A DNA stretch of 64,000 nucleotides from Pulveribacter suum (GTDB lineage: Bacteria; Pseudomonadota; Gammaproteobacteria; Burkholderiales; Burkholderiaceae_C). The position numbers and the translations under genes are program-made. Under the pieces are notes generated by a model. The model had not been told where the DNA came from, did no database searches, and saw only the letters and a program-made list of their open reading frames with translations. The DNA is taken from positions 2,996,501-3,060,500 of the forward strand of contig NZ_CP027792.1 of NCBI RefSeq assembly GCF_003013695.1, written 5' to 3'. Shown one piece after another: positions 9,120-17,937 of the stretch (within the stretch, counting starts at the first letter, position 1; every line of letters starts with the position of its first letter).

Positions 9120-9231
9120 CACCCCCCTATGTCGCTTCGCTCCATCCACCCGCTCTCGCAACGCTGCGCGTTGCGGGCAGGGGGACGCCGCCGGTGCTGC
9201 GGGGCGGCCCTTGCACGGCGGCTCTGGCACG
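9120..9231 (+). repeat. Intergenic repeat C, copy 1 (inside the ugp operon)
   Basis: Pattern: a C-rich block, a small GCGCTTCG-type dyad region, CGCAACGCTGCGCGTTGCG, then GGGGGACGCCGCCGG, GGGGCGGCCCTTGCACGG and CTCTGGC. The same order occurs at 52938-53045 and, inverted, at 44698-44797. The CAACGC/GCGTTG arms can form a hairpin in the ugpA-ugpE message. It carries no open frame of its own. Confidence 0.75.
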
Positions 9232-9284
9232 GGTCGCGCCAGTGTTTTGGGTCGCGGGCTCTGGCATTCCTGTGAAGAAAATAA

Positions 9285-10133
9285 ATGATTGATCGCAATC
9301 CCTGGCTGACCTTCGTCTCGCACGCCGTGCTGATCCTCGGCGTGGCCATCGTCGCCTTTCCGCTCTACTTGGCGCTCGTCGCCTCCACGCACACGGCGGA
9401 CGCCATCGTGCAGTCGCCCATGCCGCTGCTGCCCGGCGCCCACCTGTGGGAGAACTACCAGGCCGCCCTGTTCGGCTCGGGCAAGCTGGGCTCCAACACC
9501 ACCGTGGTGCGCATGCTGTGGGTCAGCTTCGTGATGGCCATGGTCATCACGGTGGGCAAGATCGCGATTTCGCTGCTGTCGGCGTTCGCCATCGTGTACT
9601 TCCGCTTTCCCTTCAAGATGCTGTGCTTCTGGGCCATCTTCCTGACGCTGATGCTGCCCGTGGAAGTGCGCATCCTGCCCACCTACAAGGTGGTGGCCGA
9701 CCTGGGGCTGCTCAACACCTACGGCGGCCTGACGCTGCCGCTGATCGCCTCGGCCACGGCCACGTTCCTGTTCCGCCAGTTCTTCCTGACGGTGCCCGAC
9801 GAGCTGGTGGAGGCCGCGCGCATTGATGGCGCCGGGCCCATGCGCTTTTTCGTGGACGTGCTGGTGCCGCTGTCGCGCACCTCGATCGCGGCGCTGTTCG
9901 TGATCCAGTTCATCTACGGCTGGAACCAGTACCTGTGGCCGCTGCTCATGACGACCAGCGAGGACATGTACCCGGTGGTCATCGGCATCAAGCGCATGCT
10001 GGCCGGCGGCGAGGCGGCCGTGGACTGGAACATCGTCATGGCCACCGCCATCATCGCCATGCTGCCGCCCACGCTGGTGGTGATGCTGATGCAAAAGTGG
10101 TTCGTCAAGGGCCTGGTGGACACCGAGAAGTAA
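9285..10133 (+). CDS. ugpE: Glycerol-3-phosphate ABC transporter permease
   Basis: A 282-residue permease with six predicted membrane segments, opening [20 protein letters not shown]. The EAA motif [20 protein letters not shown] is near residue 175. It is the second membrane subunit of the Ugp transporter, partner of UgpA. The ATG lies after a repeat-bearing gap with only weak ribosome-site sequence (a GTGAAG run), so translation may be less efficient than that of ugpB. ugpC follows 63 nt later. Confidence 0.95.
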   Translation: MIDRNPWLTFVSHAVLILGVAIVAFPLYLALVASTHTADAIVQSPMPLLPGAHLWENYQAALFGSGKLGSNTTVVRMLWVSFVMAMVITVGKIAISLLSAFAIVYFRFPFKMLCFWAIFLTLMLPVEVRILPTYKVVADLGLLNTYGGLTLPLIASATATFLFRQFFLTVPDELVEAARIDGAGPMRFFVDVLVPLSRTSIAALFVIQFIYGWNQYLWPLLMTTSEDMYPVVIGIKRMLAGGEAAVDWNIVMATAIIAMLPPTLVVMLMQKWFVKGLVDTEK

Positions 10134-10135
10134 GC

Positions 10136-10196
10136 ATCAAATACCGCTCTAGCGCTTGTCCAGCAAGCGCTGAAAGCTACTGATTTAATAGCAACC
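10136..10196 (+). repeat. Intergenic repeat A, copy 3
   Basis: Contains AGCGCTTGTCCAGCAAGCGCT (arms AGCGCTT and AAGCGCT pair), then an AGCTAC box, A/T-rich spacer and ATAGCAACC. It fills the ugpE-ugpC gap and ends immediately before the ugpC ATG, leaving no Shine-Dalgarno sequence outside the repeat. Confidence 0.85.
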
Positions 10197-11201
<1,005 letters not shown>

Positions 11202-11235
11202 CGCGCCCGACGTATCTGACGCGAGGAGCCGCCCC

Positions 11236-11979
11236 ATGACCGCCCTGCCCCACTGGCCCTACCCGCGCTGGATCGCCCACCGCGGCGCCGGCCGCCTGGC
11301 GCCCGAAAACACCCTGGCCGCCTTTCGCCTGGGCGCCGCGCACGGCTGGCGCATGTTCGAGTGCGACGCCAAGCTCAGCGCCGACGGCGTGGTCTTCTTG
11401 CTGCACGACGCGACGCTTCCGCGCACCACCAATGGCCGCGGCACGGCCGGCGAGCTGGCCTGGAGCGAGCTGGCGCAGCTGGACGCCGGCAGCTGGCATT
11501 CGCGCCAGTACGCCGGCGAGGCCATCCCCACGCTGCAGGCCCTGGCACGCTGGTGCCTGGCCAACCGGCACCACCTGAACATCGAGATCAAGCCCACGCC
11601 GGGCACGGACGAGGCCACCGGGCGCGCCGTCGCCGCCCTGGCCGCACGGCTGTGGCACGGCCAGGACGTGCCGCCGCTGCTGACCTCGTTCAAGCCGCTG
11701 GCGCTGTCGGGCGCGCGCGAGGTGGCGCCGCAGCTGCCGCGCGGCCTGCTGCTGGACCAGTTGCAGGACGGCTGGCTGGACACCGCCCTGCAGCTGGGCT
11801 GCGTGGCCATCGTCTGCAACCATGCACTGTGGACTGCCGCGCAGGTGCAGGCCGTGCACCAGGCGGGCCTGCGCGCGCTCAGCTACACCGTCAACGACGA
11901 GTGGGCGGCCGAGCGGCTGATCGCGCTGGGCACCGACGGCATCATCAGCGACCGCGTGGACCTGTTCAGCCCCGGCTGA
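11236..11979 (+). CDS. ugpQ: Glycerophosphodiester phosphodiesterase, cytosolic
   Basis: A 247-residue GDPD-family enzyme that hydrolyses glycerophosphodiesters delivered by Ugp to glycerol-3-phosphate and an alcohol. The family signature is clear: WIAHRGAGRLAPENTLAAF at residues 11-29 (catalytic His and metal-binding Glu), then ECDAKLSADG and LLHDATLPRTTNG. There is no signal peptide, as expected for the cytoplasmic UgpQ type. A GAGGAG ribosome site precedes the ATG. It is the last gene of the ugp operon, giving uptake and hydrolysis together. Confidence 0.95.
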   Translation: MTALPHWPYPRWIAHRGAGRLAPENTLAAFRLGAAHGWRMFECDAKLSADGVVFLLHDATLPRTTNGRGTAGELAWSELAQLDAGSWHSRQYAGEAIPTLQALARWCLANRHHLNIEIKPTPGTDEATGRAVAALAARLWHGQDVPPLLTSFKPLALSGAREVAPQLPRGLLLDQLQDGWLDTALQLGCVAIVCNHALWTAAQVQAVHQAGLRALSYTVNDEWAAERLIALGTDGIISDRVDLFSPG

Positions 11980-12080
11980 GCATCAGCCGCGCCGGCAGCG
12001 GCGGGCTTGCCAGCATCTGGTTGCCGCCGTTCACAAATCCCTGCAGGGCCACTCCTGGCCGCGCCCGGGGCTCGCAGACA

Positions 12081-14606
12081 ATGGCCGCCATGCCGCGCCA
12101 CGCCCCCTGCCGCCCTGCCCTTGACACCCTGCTGCGCCTGCTGACGGCCCTGCTGCTGGCCTGCACGCTGGCCGCCCCGGCCGCCGCCGCGCCCGCCGCA
12201 CCCGCTGCGCGGCCGCAGGCCGCCGCCAGCGCCCCGGCGGCCTCGGTGTCGGCCAGCGACGGCCAGCCCCTGCCCTCCGTGGACGAGCTGCGCCGCCGCC
12301 TGGACGCCGTTCCCGCCAAGCTGGACGAAGAAGGCGACGGGCGCAAGCTGGTGGGCGAAGCCAACGCCATCGGCACCGCCGCAGAACGCCTGGCGGCCCA
12401 GCGCGCCGCCGACCTGGCCGACATCGACCTGCGCCTGCAGGGCCTGGGCCCGGCCCCGGAAAAGGGCGCGCAGGCCGACGCCCCCGACGTGGCCCAGCAG
12501 CGCACGGCCCTGAACAAGCAGCGCGCCACCATCGACGGCGAACTCAAGCTGGCCCGCCTGATCAGCGTGGACGCCGAGCAGCGCGCCGGCGACCTGACGC
12601 GCCAGCGGCACGCGCAGTTCCAGGCTGCGCTGGCCTCGCGGGCCGACTCGCCCCTGAGCGCCCGCTTTTGGCGCAACCTGCGCAACGCCGCGCCGGGCGA
12701 CCAGGCCCGGCTGCAGTCGCTGGCCCTGGACCTGCGCAGCTCCATGGAAAGCGCCCTGCAGCCGCCGCGGCGCACTGCCTCCTTCAGCTCGCTGCTGGCC
12801 GCGCTGCTGCTGATTGTGGCCGGCACCTGGACGGCCGAGCGCATCCTGGTGCGCCTGCTGCCCGTCCATCTGCCCACCACCCGGCTGCGGCGCAGCCTGC
12901 TGGCCGCCGCCGCCATCACGGCCAACGTGCTGCTGGTGGGCGCGGCCATGCAGCTGGCCTGGGGCGCGCTGACGGCTGCCGAAGACCTGACCGACCCGCT
13001 CAAGGCGCTGGAGCGCGCCAGCGTGCGCGCGGCGGCCTATGCGGCCTTCGTCATCACGCTGGGCCACGCCCTGCTGGCGCGCCGGCGCCCCAGCTGGCGG
13101 CTGCTGCCGCTGAGCGACGCGCAGGCGCGCCGCCTGGCGCCCTACCCCTGGTGGATCGCGCTGCTGTCGGGCGTCGGCACGCTGGCAGTGGAGGTCAACG
13201 CCATCATCGGCGCCAGCCTGGCGGCCGAAGTCTTCACGCACGCCCTGCTGGCGCTGCTGCTGGCCTGCGCCACGGGGTTGCTGCTGGTGCAGGCGCGCCG
13301 GCGCGTCGTGCCCAGCGCCGCCGAAGAACCCGCCGCCGAAGGCACGCCCACGCCGCTGGTCAACGTGCGCCCGCTGTGGCTGGGCGCGCTGCTGGCGGCC
13401 GCCGCCGTGGCGGTGCTGGCGGCCATGGTCGCGCTGCTGCTGGGCTTTGTGGCACTGGCCAGCATGCTGGCGCGCCAGACGGTGTGGTTCGGCGTGGTGT
13501 TTGCCACGGCCTACCTGCTGTTCATGCTGGCCGAGGACCTGAGCGAGGCGCTGCTGTCGTCGCGCGGCGCGGTGGGCCGCCACCTGCACAGCGCGCTGGG
13601 GCTGGAGGCGCGGCTGCTGGACCAGCTGGCCGTGCTGGCCTCGGGCGCGCTGCGCGTGCTGCTGTTCTTCTACATGGTCATCGCGCTGATGGCGCCCTTC
13701 GGCACCGGGCCGGACGAGCTGTTTCGCCGCGGCAGCCGCTTTGACGGCGCCCTGAAGATCGGCGAATTCACCCTCGCCCCGCAGGCGCTCGCCACGGCGG
13801 CGCTGGTGCTGGTGGCCGGCTTCGTGGCCATCCGCATGTTCAAGCGCTGGCTGAGCGATGCGTACTTTCCCAGCACGGCGCTGGACCCGGGCATGCGCAG
13901 CTCCATCACCACGCTGCTGGGCTATGTGGGCGGGGTGGTGGTGATCGCCATCGCCCTGGCCGGCTTGGGCATCAGCGTGGAGCGCATCGCCTGGGTGGCC
14001 AGCGCCCTGTCGGTGGGCATTGGCTTCGGGCTGCAGGCCATCGTGCAGAACTTCATCTCCGGCCTGATCTTGCTGGCCGAGCGGCCGGTGCGGGTGGGCG
14101 ACTGGGTCAAGCTGGGTGACACCGAGGGCGATGTGCGCCGGGTGAACGTGCGCGCCACCGAAATCCAGGTGGGCGACCGCTCCACCGTCATCGTGCCCAA
14201 CTCGGAGTTCATCACCAAGACGGTGCGCAACATGACGCTGGCCGGCTCGCAGGGCCGGGTGCAGCTGAGCCTGCCCGCGCCGCTCGATACCGACGCCCGG
14301 CGCATGCGCGAGCTGATCCTCACGGCCTTTCGCGAGCACCCGGCCATCCTGGACGAGCCGGCGCCCGCGGTCACGCTGGACGGCATCCAGGGCGGCACCC
14401 TGATCTTTGTGGCCACCGGCTGGGTGGTCAATCCGCGCAACGCCGGCGGCACGCGCAGCGACGTACTGTTCGCCCTGCTGGACGCGCTGCGCGCCGAAGG
14501 CCTGCACCTGTCGCCACCGGCCACGACCTTCGTCACGCCCGGCGGGCAGGACGGCCCCGCGGGCGAGCCGCCAGAGCGCGCGCCCACGCCGCCCTTCGGC
14601 AGCTGA
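12081..14606 (+). CDS. Large MscS-family mechanosensitive channel with DUF3772 domain
   Basis: An 841-residue membrane protein. An N-terminal signal-like hydrophobic segment (about 15-40) is followed by an Ala-rich, helical periplasmic DUF3772 region (about 65-210), many membrane segments (about 235-640) and a C-terminal MscS core. The pore-lining helix and beta domain show as GLQAIVQNFISGLILLAERP, then VGDWVKLGDTEG and TVIVPNSEFI near residues 650-715. It is related to large MscS paralogues such as MscK and YbiO and probably releases solutes under hypo-osmotic stress. An alternative ATG lies 9 nt downstream (12090). The 101-nt gap after ugpQ shows no clear terminator. Confidence 0.88.
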   Translation: MAAMPRHAPCRPALDTLLRLLTALLLACTLAAPAAAAPAAPAARPQAAASAPAASVSASDGQPLPSVDELRRRLDAVPAKLDEEGDGRKLVGEANAIGTAAERLAAQRAADLADIDLRLQGLGPAPEKGAQADAPDVAQQRTALNKQRATIDGELKLARLISVDAEQRAGDLTRQRHAQFQAALASRADSPLSARFWRNLRNAAPGDQARLQSLALDLRSSMESALQPPRRTASFSSLLAALLLIVAGTWTAERILVRLLPVHLPTTRLRRSLLAAAAITANVLLVGAAMQLAWGALTAAEDLTDPLKALERASVRAAAYAAFVITLGHALLARRRPSWRLLPLSDAQARRLAPYPWWIALLSGVGTLAVEVNAIIGASLAAEVFTHALLALLLACATGLLLVQARRRVVPSAAEEPAAEGTPTPLVNVRPLWLGALLAAAAVAVLAAMVALLLGFVALASMLARQTVWFGVVFATAYLLFMLAEDLSEALLSSRGAVGRHLHSALGLEARLLDQLAVLASGALRVLLFFYMVIALMAPFGTGPDELFRRGSRFDGALKIGEFTLAPQALATAALVLVAGFVAIRMFKRWLSDAYFPSTALDPGMRSSITTLLGYVGGVVVIAIALAGLGISVERIAWVASALSVGIGFGLQAIVQNFISGLILLAERPVRVGDWVKLGDTEGDVRRVNVRATEIQVGDRSTVIVPNSEFITKTVRNMTLAGSQGRVQLSLPAPLDTDARRMRELILTAFREHPAILDEPAPAVTLDGIQGGTLIFVATGWVVNPRNAGGTRSDVLFALLDALRAEGLHLSPPATTFVTPGGQDGPAGEPPERAPTPPFGS

Positions 14607-14660
14607 TTGCTATTATTTCAATAGCTGCCAGCGCTTTCCCAGCAAGCGCCAGAGGCATAT
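14607..14660 (-). repeat. Intergenic repeat A, copy 4 (inverted)
   Basis: Begins one base after the MscS-like stop: TTGCTAT, A/T-rich spacer, ATAGCTG, then CCAGCGC and GCAAGCGCCAG. It lies between two convergent genes and may serve as a weak bidirectional terminator, although the T-tracts are short. Confidence 0.8.
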
Positions 14661-14661
14661 T

Positions 14662-15549
14662 TCATGCCAAATGACGAGTGCGCTCGCGCACGTAGGCCGC
14701 CACCACGGCCAGCAGCGCATCCAGGTGGCGCTGCAGCGGCGCGAAGCCGGCGTGGGGCTCGCGCGTGTCCTCGTCCATATAGACGGGCCGGCGGATCTCG
14801 ATCTGCAGGCTGTGGCGGCGCAGCCGCGGCTGGCCGATGCGCCCGATCAGCTCCGCGCCCTTGTAGGGCTCGTTGTAGGCGACGCTGTAGCCAAAGCCGT
14901 GCAGCGTGTCGCCGATCAGGTGGATGAACTCGGGCGCGCAGGTGGTGCCGTCGCGGTCGCCCAGCACGAAGTCCGCCAGCGGCGGCGCATCCTGGCGGCC
15001 CAGGCGCTGGTACACGTCGCCGGGCATGGAGTGCAGGTTCAGGTGCCACACGCCGCCAAAGCGGGCCACGCTCTCGTCGATGGCGCGCTGCAGCTGCGCG
15101 TGGTAGGGGCGCCAGCAGCGCTCGATGCGCGCGCGCACCTCGGCCACGCCCAGGCGGCGTGCATACAGCGGCGTGGCCACGCCGGCCTGCACCAGCTGCT
15201 GCCACACCAGGCCCAGGCCCTGGCGGGTCTTGGGGCCGGGGGCCAGGGGCGGGCCGTCCCACGCGCCGTCCATCTGCGCCGGGTCCAGGTCGGTCTCGGC
15301 GCGGTTGGGGTCGATGTAGGTGCGCGGAAAGGTCGCGGCGATCAGCGTGGCGCCGTGGGCCGGCGCGCACTGCCACAGCGTGTGCACGTGCGTGTCCTCG
15401 CCGCGGCGCAGCAGTGCCAGGGGCACGGCGTGGCCGAAGTCATCGGGGTAGTGCGTGCCGCTGTGGGGCGAGTCGCACACCAGGGCCAGCGCCTGCCTCT
15501 CGGGGCGCCACACCTGCACCGGTCCGGGCGCCTGCTGCAGCGCCGCCAT
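14662..15549 (-). CDS. N-formylglutamate amidohydrolase-family protein
   Basis: A 295-residue protein of the FGase (HutG2-like) family. Family features are VCDSPHSGTHYPDDF near residue 25, FPRTYIDPNRAETDLD near 75 and the conserved HLNLHSMPGD near 170, which carries metal or catalytic residues. Such enzymes deformylate N-formylglutamate in one histidine-degradation route, but no other hut gene is in the window, so another N-acyl substrate is possible. Its ATG overlaps the TGA of the upstream Bug/TctC receptor gene by one base (TGATG), so the two are translationally coupled. Confidence 0.85.
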   Translation of the reverse strand: MAALQQAPGPVQVWRPERQALALVCDSPHSGTHYPDDFGHAVPLALLRRGEDTHVHTLWQCAPAHGATLIAATFPRTYIDPNRAETDLDPAQMDGAWDGPPLAPGPKTRQGLGLVWQQLVQAGVATPLYARRLGVAEVRARIERCWRPYHAQLQRAIDESVARFGGVWHLNLHSMPGDVYQRLGRQDAPPLADFVLGDRDGTTCAPEFIHLIGDTLHGFGYSVAYNEPYKGAELIGRIGQPRLRRHSLQIEIRRPVYMDEDTREPHAGFAPLQRHLDALLAVVAAYVRERTRHLA

Positions 15550-16535
15550 CAGTTCAGACGGATGTTGGCGCGCCTGGCCACCGCCGTGTAGCGCTCGATG
15601 GCCGCCTGGATCTGCCGGGCGAACTGCTCGGGCGTGTTGGCTATGGACTCGCCGGAGATGCCCTTTTGCTTTTCCAGGTAGTCGGACATGGCCATGACTT
15701 GGTGCGCCGCGGCGTTGAGCTTGTCGATGATGGGCCTGGGCGTGCCGGCGGGCGCCACTAGGCCGAACCAGCCGCCGTCGCCCATGCCGGGGTAGCCCAG
15801 CTCGCTGTAGGTGGGCACGTCGGGCAGCACGGGGCTGCGCTTGAGGGCCAGCACGGCCAGCGGGCGCAGCTTGCCTGACTGGATGTTGGACAGCGTGGAG
15901 GGCAGGTTGTCGGTCATCGCGTCCACCTGGCCGCCCAGCGCGTCGGTGATGGCCTGGCCGGCGCCCTTGTAGGGGATGTGCAGCAGGTCGATGCCCGCCA
16001 GGTTCATGAAGTTCTCGATGTTGGCGTGCCCCAGCGAGCCGGCGCCCGGCGAGGCGAAGGTGTACTTGCCCGGCCTGGCCTTGGCCAGGGCGATGAACTC
16101 CGCCATGGTCTTGGCCGGCACGCCGGGGTGCACCACGAACACGCTGGGCACGCTCATCACGTTGGTGATGGGGGCGAAGTCCTTCACCGCGTCGTAGGGC
16201 AGCCTGGCATAGATGGCGGGGTTGGCGCCGTGCGTGCTCACCGTGGCCATGCCGATGGTGTAGCCGTCGGGCGCGGACTTGGCGATGGCATCCGCGCCGA
16301 TGGAGCCGCCGGCGCCGCCCCTGTTGTCCACCACCACGGGCTGGCCCAGCACCTGCGTCATCTTGTCGGCCAGCATGCGCGCGACCATGTCGGTGGAGCC
16401 GCCAGGCGCAAAGGGCACGATCAGCTTGATGGGCCGGCTGGGGTAGTCGCCCGCCTGGGCGTTGGCCAGCGGGGCGAAGGCCGCGGCCGCAGCGCAGGCG
16501 GCCAGGGTGGACAGCAGGGTACGGCGCAGCGCCAT
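15549..16535 (-). CDS. Bug/TctC-family tripartite tricarboxylate transporter receptor
   Basis: A 328-residue periplasmic binding protein. A Sec signal peptide ends in ANA before QAGDYPSRPI (cleavage after residue 26), and the family hallmark YPSRPIKLIVPFAPGGSTD follows directly. Betaproteobacteria carry many orphan Bug receptors; no TctA or TctB membrane gene is nearby, so this one would need to share a transporter or act as a sensor. A GAGGAG ribosome site precedes the ATG. Coupling to an amidohydrolase suggests an amide or N-acyl amino acid ligand, which is inference. Confidence 0.9.
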   Translation of the reverse strand: MALRRTLLSTLAACAAAAAFAPLANAQAGDYPSRPIKLIVPFAPGGSTDMVARMLADKMTQVLGQPVVVDNRGGAGGSIGADAIAKSAPDGYTIGMATVSTHGANPAIYARLPYDAVKDFAPITNVMSVPSVFVVHPGVPAKTMAEFIALAKARPGKYTFASPGAGSLGHANIENFMNLAGIDLLHIPYKGAGQAITDALGGQVDAMTDNLPSTLSNIQSGKLRPLAVLALKRSPVLPDVPTYSELGYPGMGDGGWFGLVAPAGTPRPIIDKLNAAAHQVMAMSDYLEKQKGISGESIANTPEQFARQIQAAIERYTAVARRANIRLN

Positions 16536-16675
16536 GGGGGTCTCCTCGTTGGAATCGGTATGGGAAAAGCGGTTGCTCTGGGGCGCCGCGATTCTTGGCC
16601 AGCACCGCCGCCTTTGAATAGCGACACAATGGCCCCGACCCATTACCGCTGCTCATACCTTCGACCGGAGCGCCC

Positions 16676-17680
16676 ATGCGCATGCATTCACCGTCCCTGC
16701 CCGAGCTCCACGCCTTTGCCGCCGCGGCGCGCCTGGGCAGCTTCTCGCGCGCGGCCGCAGAGCTGGCCGTGACCCAGGGCGCCATCAGCCGCGCCATCGC
16801 CCGGCTGGAGGAGCACCTGGGCGTGCTGCTGTTCACGCGCGAGGGCCGGCGCAGCGTGCTCACGCCCGTGGGCCTGCAATACCTGGACGTGGTGGGCCCG
16901 CCGATCGCCAGCATCGAGTCGGCCTCGCAGGCACTGCGCACCGGGCGCAGCGCGCGGCCGCTGCGCCTGTCGGTGGCGCCCACGCTGTTCAGCCAGTGGC
17001 TCATCCCTCGCCTGCCGCAGTTCAGCGACCGCCACCCCGGCGTGGCGCTGTCGTTTGCGCCCTACCAGCGCGACGACCCGCTCACGGCGCCGGAGATCGA
17101 CGCCTGGATCCGCGTGGGCGGCCAGGCCTGGCCGGCGGGCATCGCCGCGCACTATCTGGTCGGGCGCGAGCTGGTGCCCATCTGCCGCCCGCAGGACCTG
17201 CAGGGCCCGCAGGCCATCCGCCGCCCGGCCGACCTGCTGGCGCGCCCGCTGCTGTTTCACACCCACTACCCCGGCAACTGGGCGCACTGGCTGGCCGGCG
17301 TGGGCTGCGCGCACGGGCCCCTGGCGCCGGCAGCGGACTTCGACCAGGTGGCGCTGCTCACGCAGGCGGTGATCGCCGGGCTGGGCGTGGCCGTGGTGCA
17401 GCGCTGCCTGGTGGAGGCCGAGCTGGCCGCCGGGCGCATCGCCATCGCCCCGGACCTGCCCGTGCCCACCGCGCGCGGCTACCACCTGTGCCACGCCAGC
17501 GGCCGGCCGGCGCACCCGGCGCTGCCCAGCCTGCGCGACTGGCTGCTGCAGCAAGCGGCCGGCGCGCCAGTTGCGCCCGGTGCTTCAGGCGCGCCAAGCG
17601 CGCAGCCACAGCCACTGGCTGGTGGCGCAGGCCACAGCCAGGGCGCCGTAGGTCAGCATGCGGCCGTCGCGCCCCGATAG
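16676..17680 (+). CDS. LysR-family transcriptional regulator
   Basis: A 334-residue LTTR. The winged-helix DNA-binding domain spans about residues 8-65 (LHAFAAAARLGSFSRAAAEL, then VTQGAISRAIARLEEHLG), followed by a GcvA-like effector domain (TLFSQWLIPRLPQFSDRHPG). It is divergent from the Bug receptor/FGase pair across 140 nt and is the natural candidate to control it. The C-terminal 30 or so residues (Ala, Gly, Gln, Pro) go beyond the usual family end near 300 and run antisense through the 3' end of the convergent gene at 17585-17863. An in-frame ATG at 16682 is an alternative start. Confidence 0.88.
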   Translation: MRMHSPSLPELHAFAAAARLGSFSRAAAELAVTQGAISRAIARLEEHLGVLLFTREGRRSVLTPVGLQYLDVVGPPIASIESASQALRTGRSARPLRLSVAPTLFSQWLIPRLPQFSDRHPGVALSFAPYQRDDPLTAPEIDAWIRVGGQAWPAGIAAHYLVGRELVPICRPQDLQGPQAIRRPADLLARPLLFHTHYPGNWAHWLAGVGCAHGPLAPAADFDQVALLTQAVIAGLGVAVVQRCLVEAELAAGRIAIAPDLPVPTARGYHLCHASGRPAHPALPSLRDWLLQQAAGAPVAPGASGAPSAQPQPLAGGAGHSQGAVGQHAAVAPR

Positions 17681-17863
17681 CGCCAGCCCGCCCGCCAGCA
17701 CGGCGCTGCCGACTACGAAATTGATAGCTGCTGGCGCAAGCCAGCCGCGCCCTTGCGCCGCTTTCCGCATGAAAACATGGCTGGCCAGCACAAGCAGCAG
17801 CGCCACGCCCAGGGCGGGTGCGAACAGGTTCAGCAGATGGATGGCGAAGGCGAGGGGGTTCAT
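17585..17863 (-). CDS. Small hydrophobic membrane protein, unknown function
   Basis: A 92-residue protein with about three hydrophobic segments (roughly 3-27, 43-62 and 70-88), opening MNPLAFAIHLLNLFAPALGV. I do not recognise a named family. Its GC-rich third codon positions support coding. It is convergent with the LysR gene and overlaps its 3' end by 96 nt, and it is divergent from hemA with only 74 nt between starts. About 12 internal codons coincide with a sequence resembling repeat A. Confidence 0.6.
   Translation of the reverse strand: MNPLAFAIHLLNLFAPALGVALLLVLASHVFMRKAAQGRGWLAPAAINFVVGSAVLAGGLALSGRDGRMLTYGALAVACATSQWLWLRAWRA
17718..17760 (-). repeat. Repeat A-like segment inside a coding region
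   Basis: Read on the minus strand it gives a GCGCAAGG block, CTTGCGCCAGCAGCTAT and a short A/T-rich run, matching the core of repeat A. It lies inside the 92-residue membrane protein gene, where it encodes the loop around residues 38-48. The match is partial. Confidence 0.5.
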
Positions 17864-17923
17864 GCGGACATGACGCAGATCAAGGCCTATGCCCCCGGGG
17901 CTGGCTGTCTGCGCCGCGAATTT

Positions 17924-17929
17924 TATAAT
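17924..17929 (+). promoter_or_regulatory. -10 element (TATAAT) for hemA
   Basis: A consensus TATAAT ends 8 nt before the hemA ATG. Transcription from it would begin at or about 1-3 nt before the start codon, giving a leaderless or nearly leaderless message. No good -35 hexamer lies 16-18 nt upstream. No Shine-Dalgarno sequence precedes the ATG, which agrees with this. Confidence 0.6.
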
Positions 17930-17937
17930 CCCGCCCC

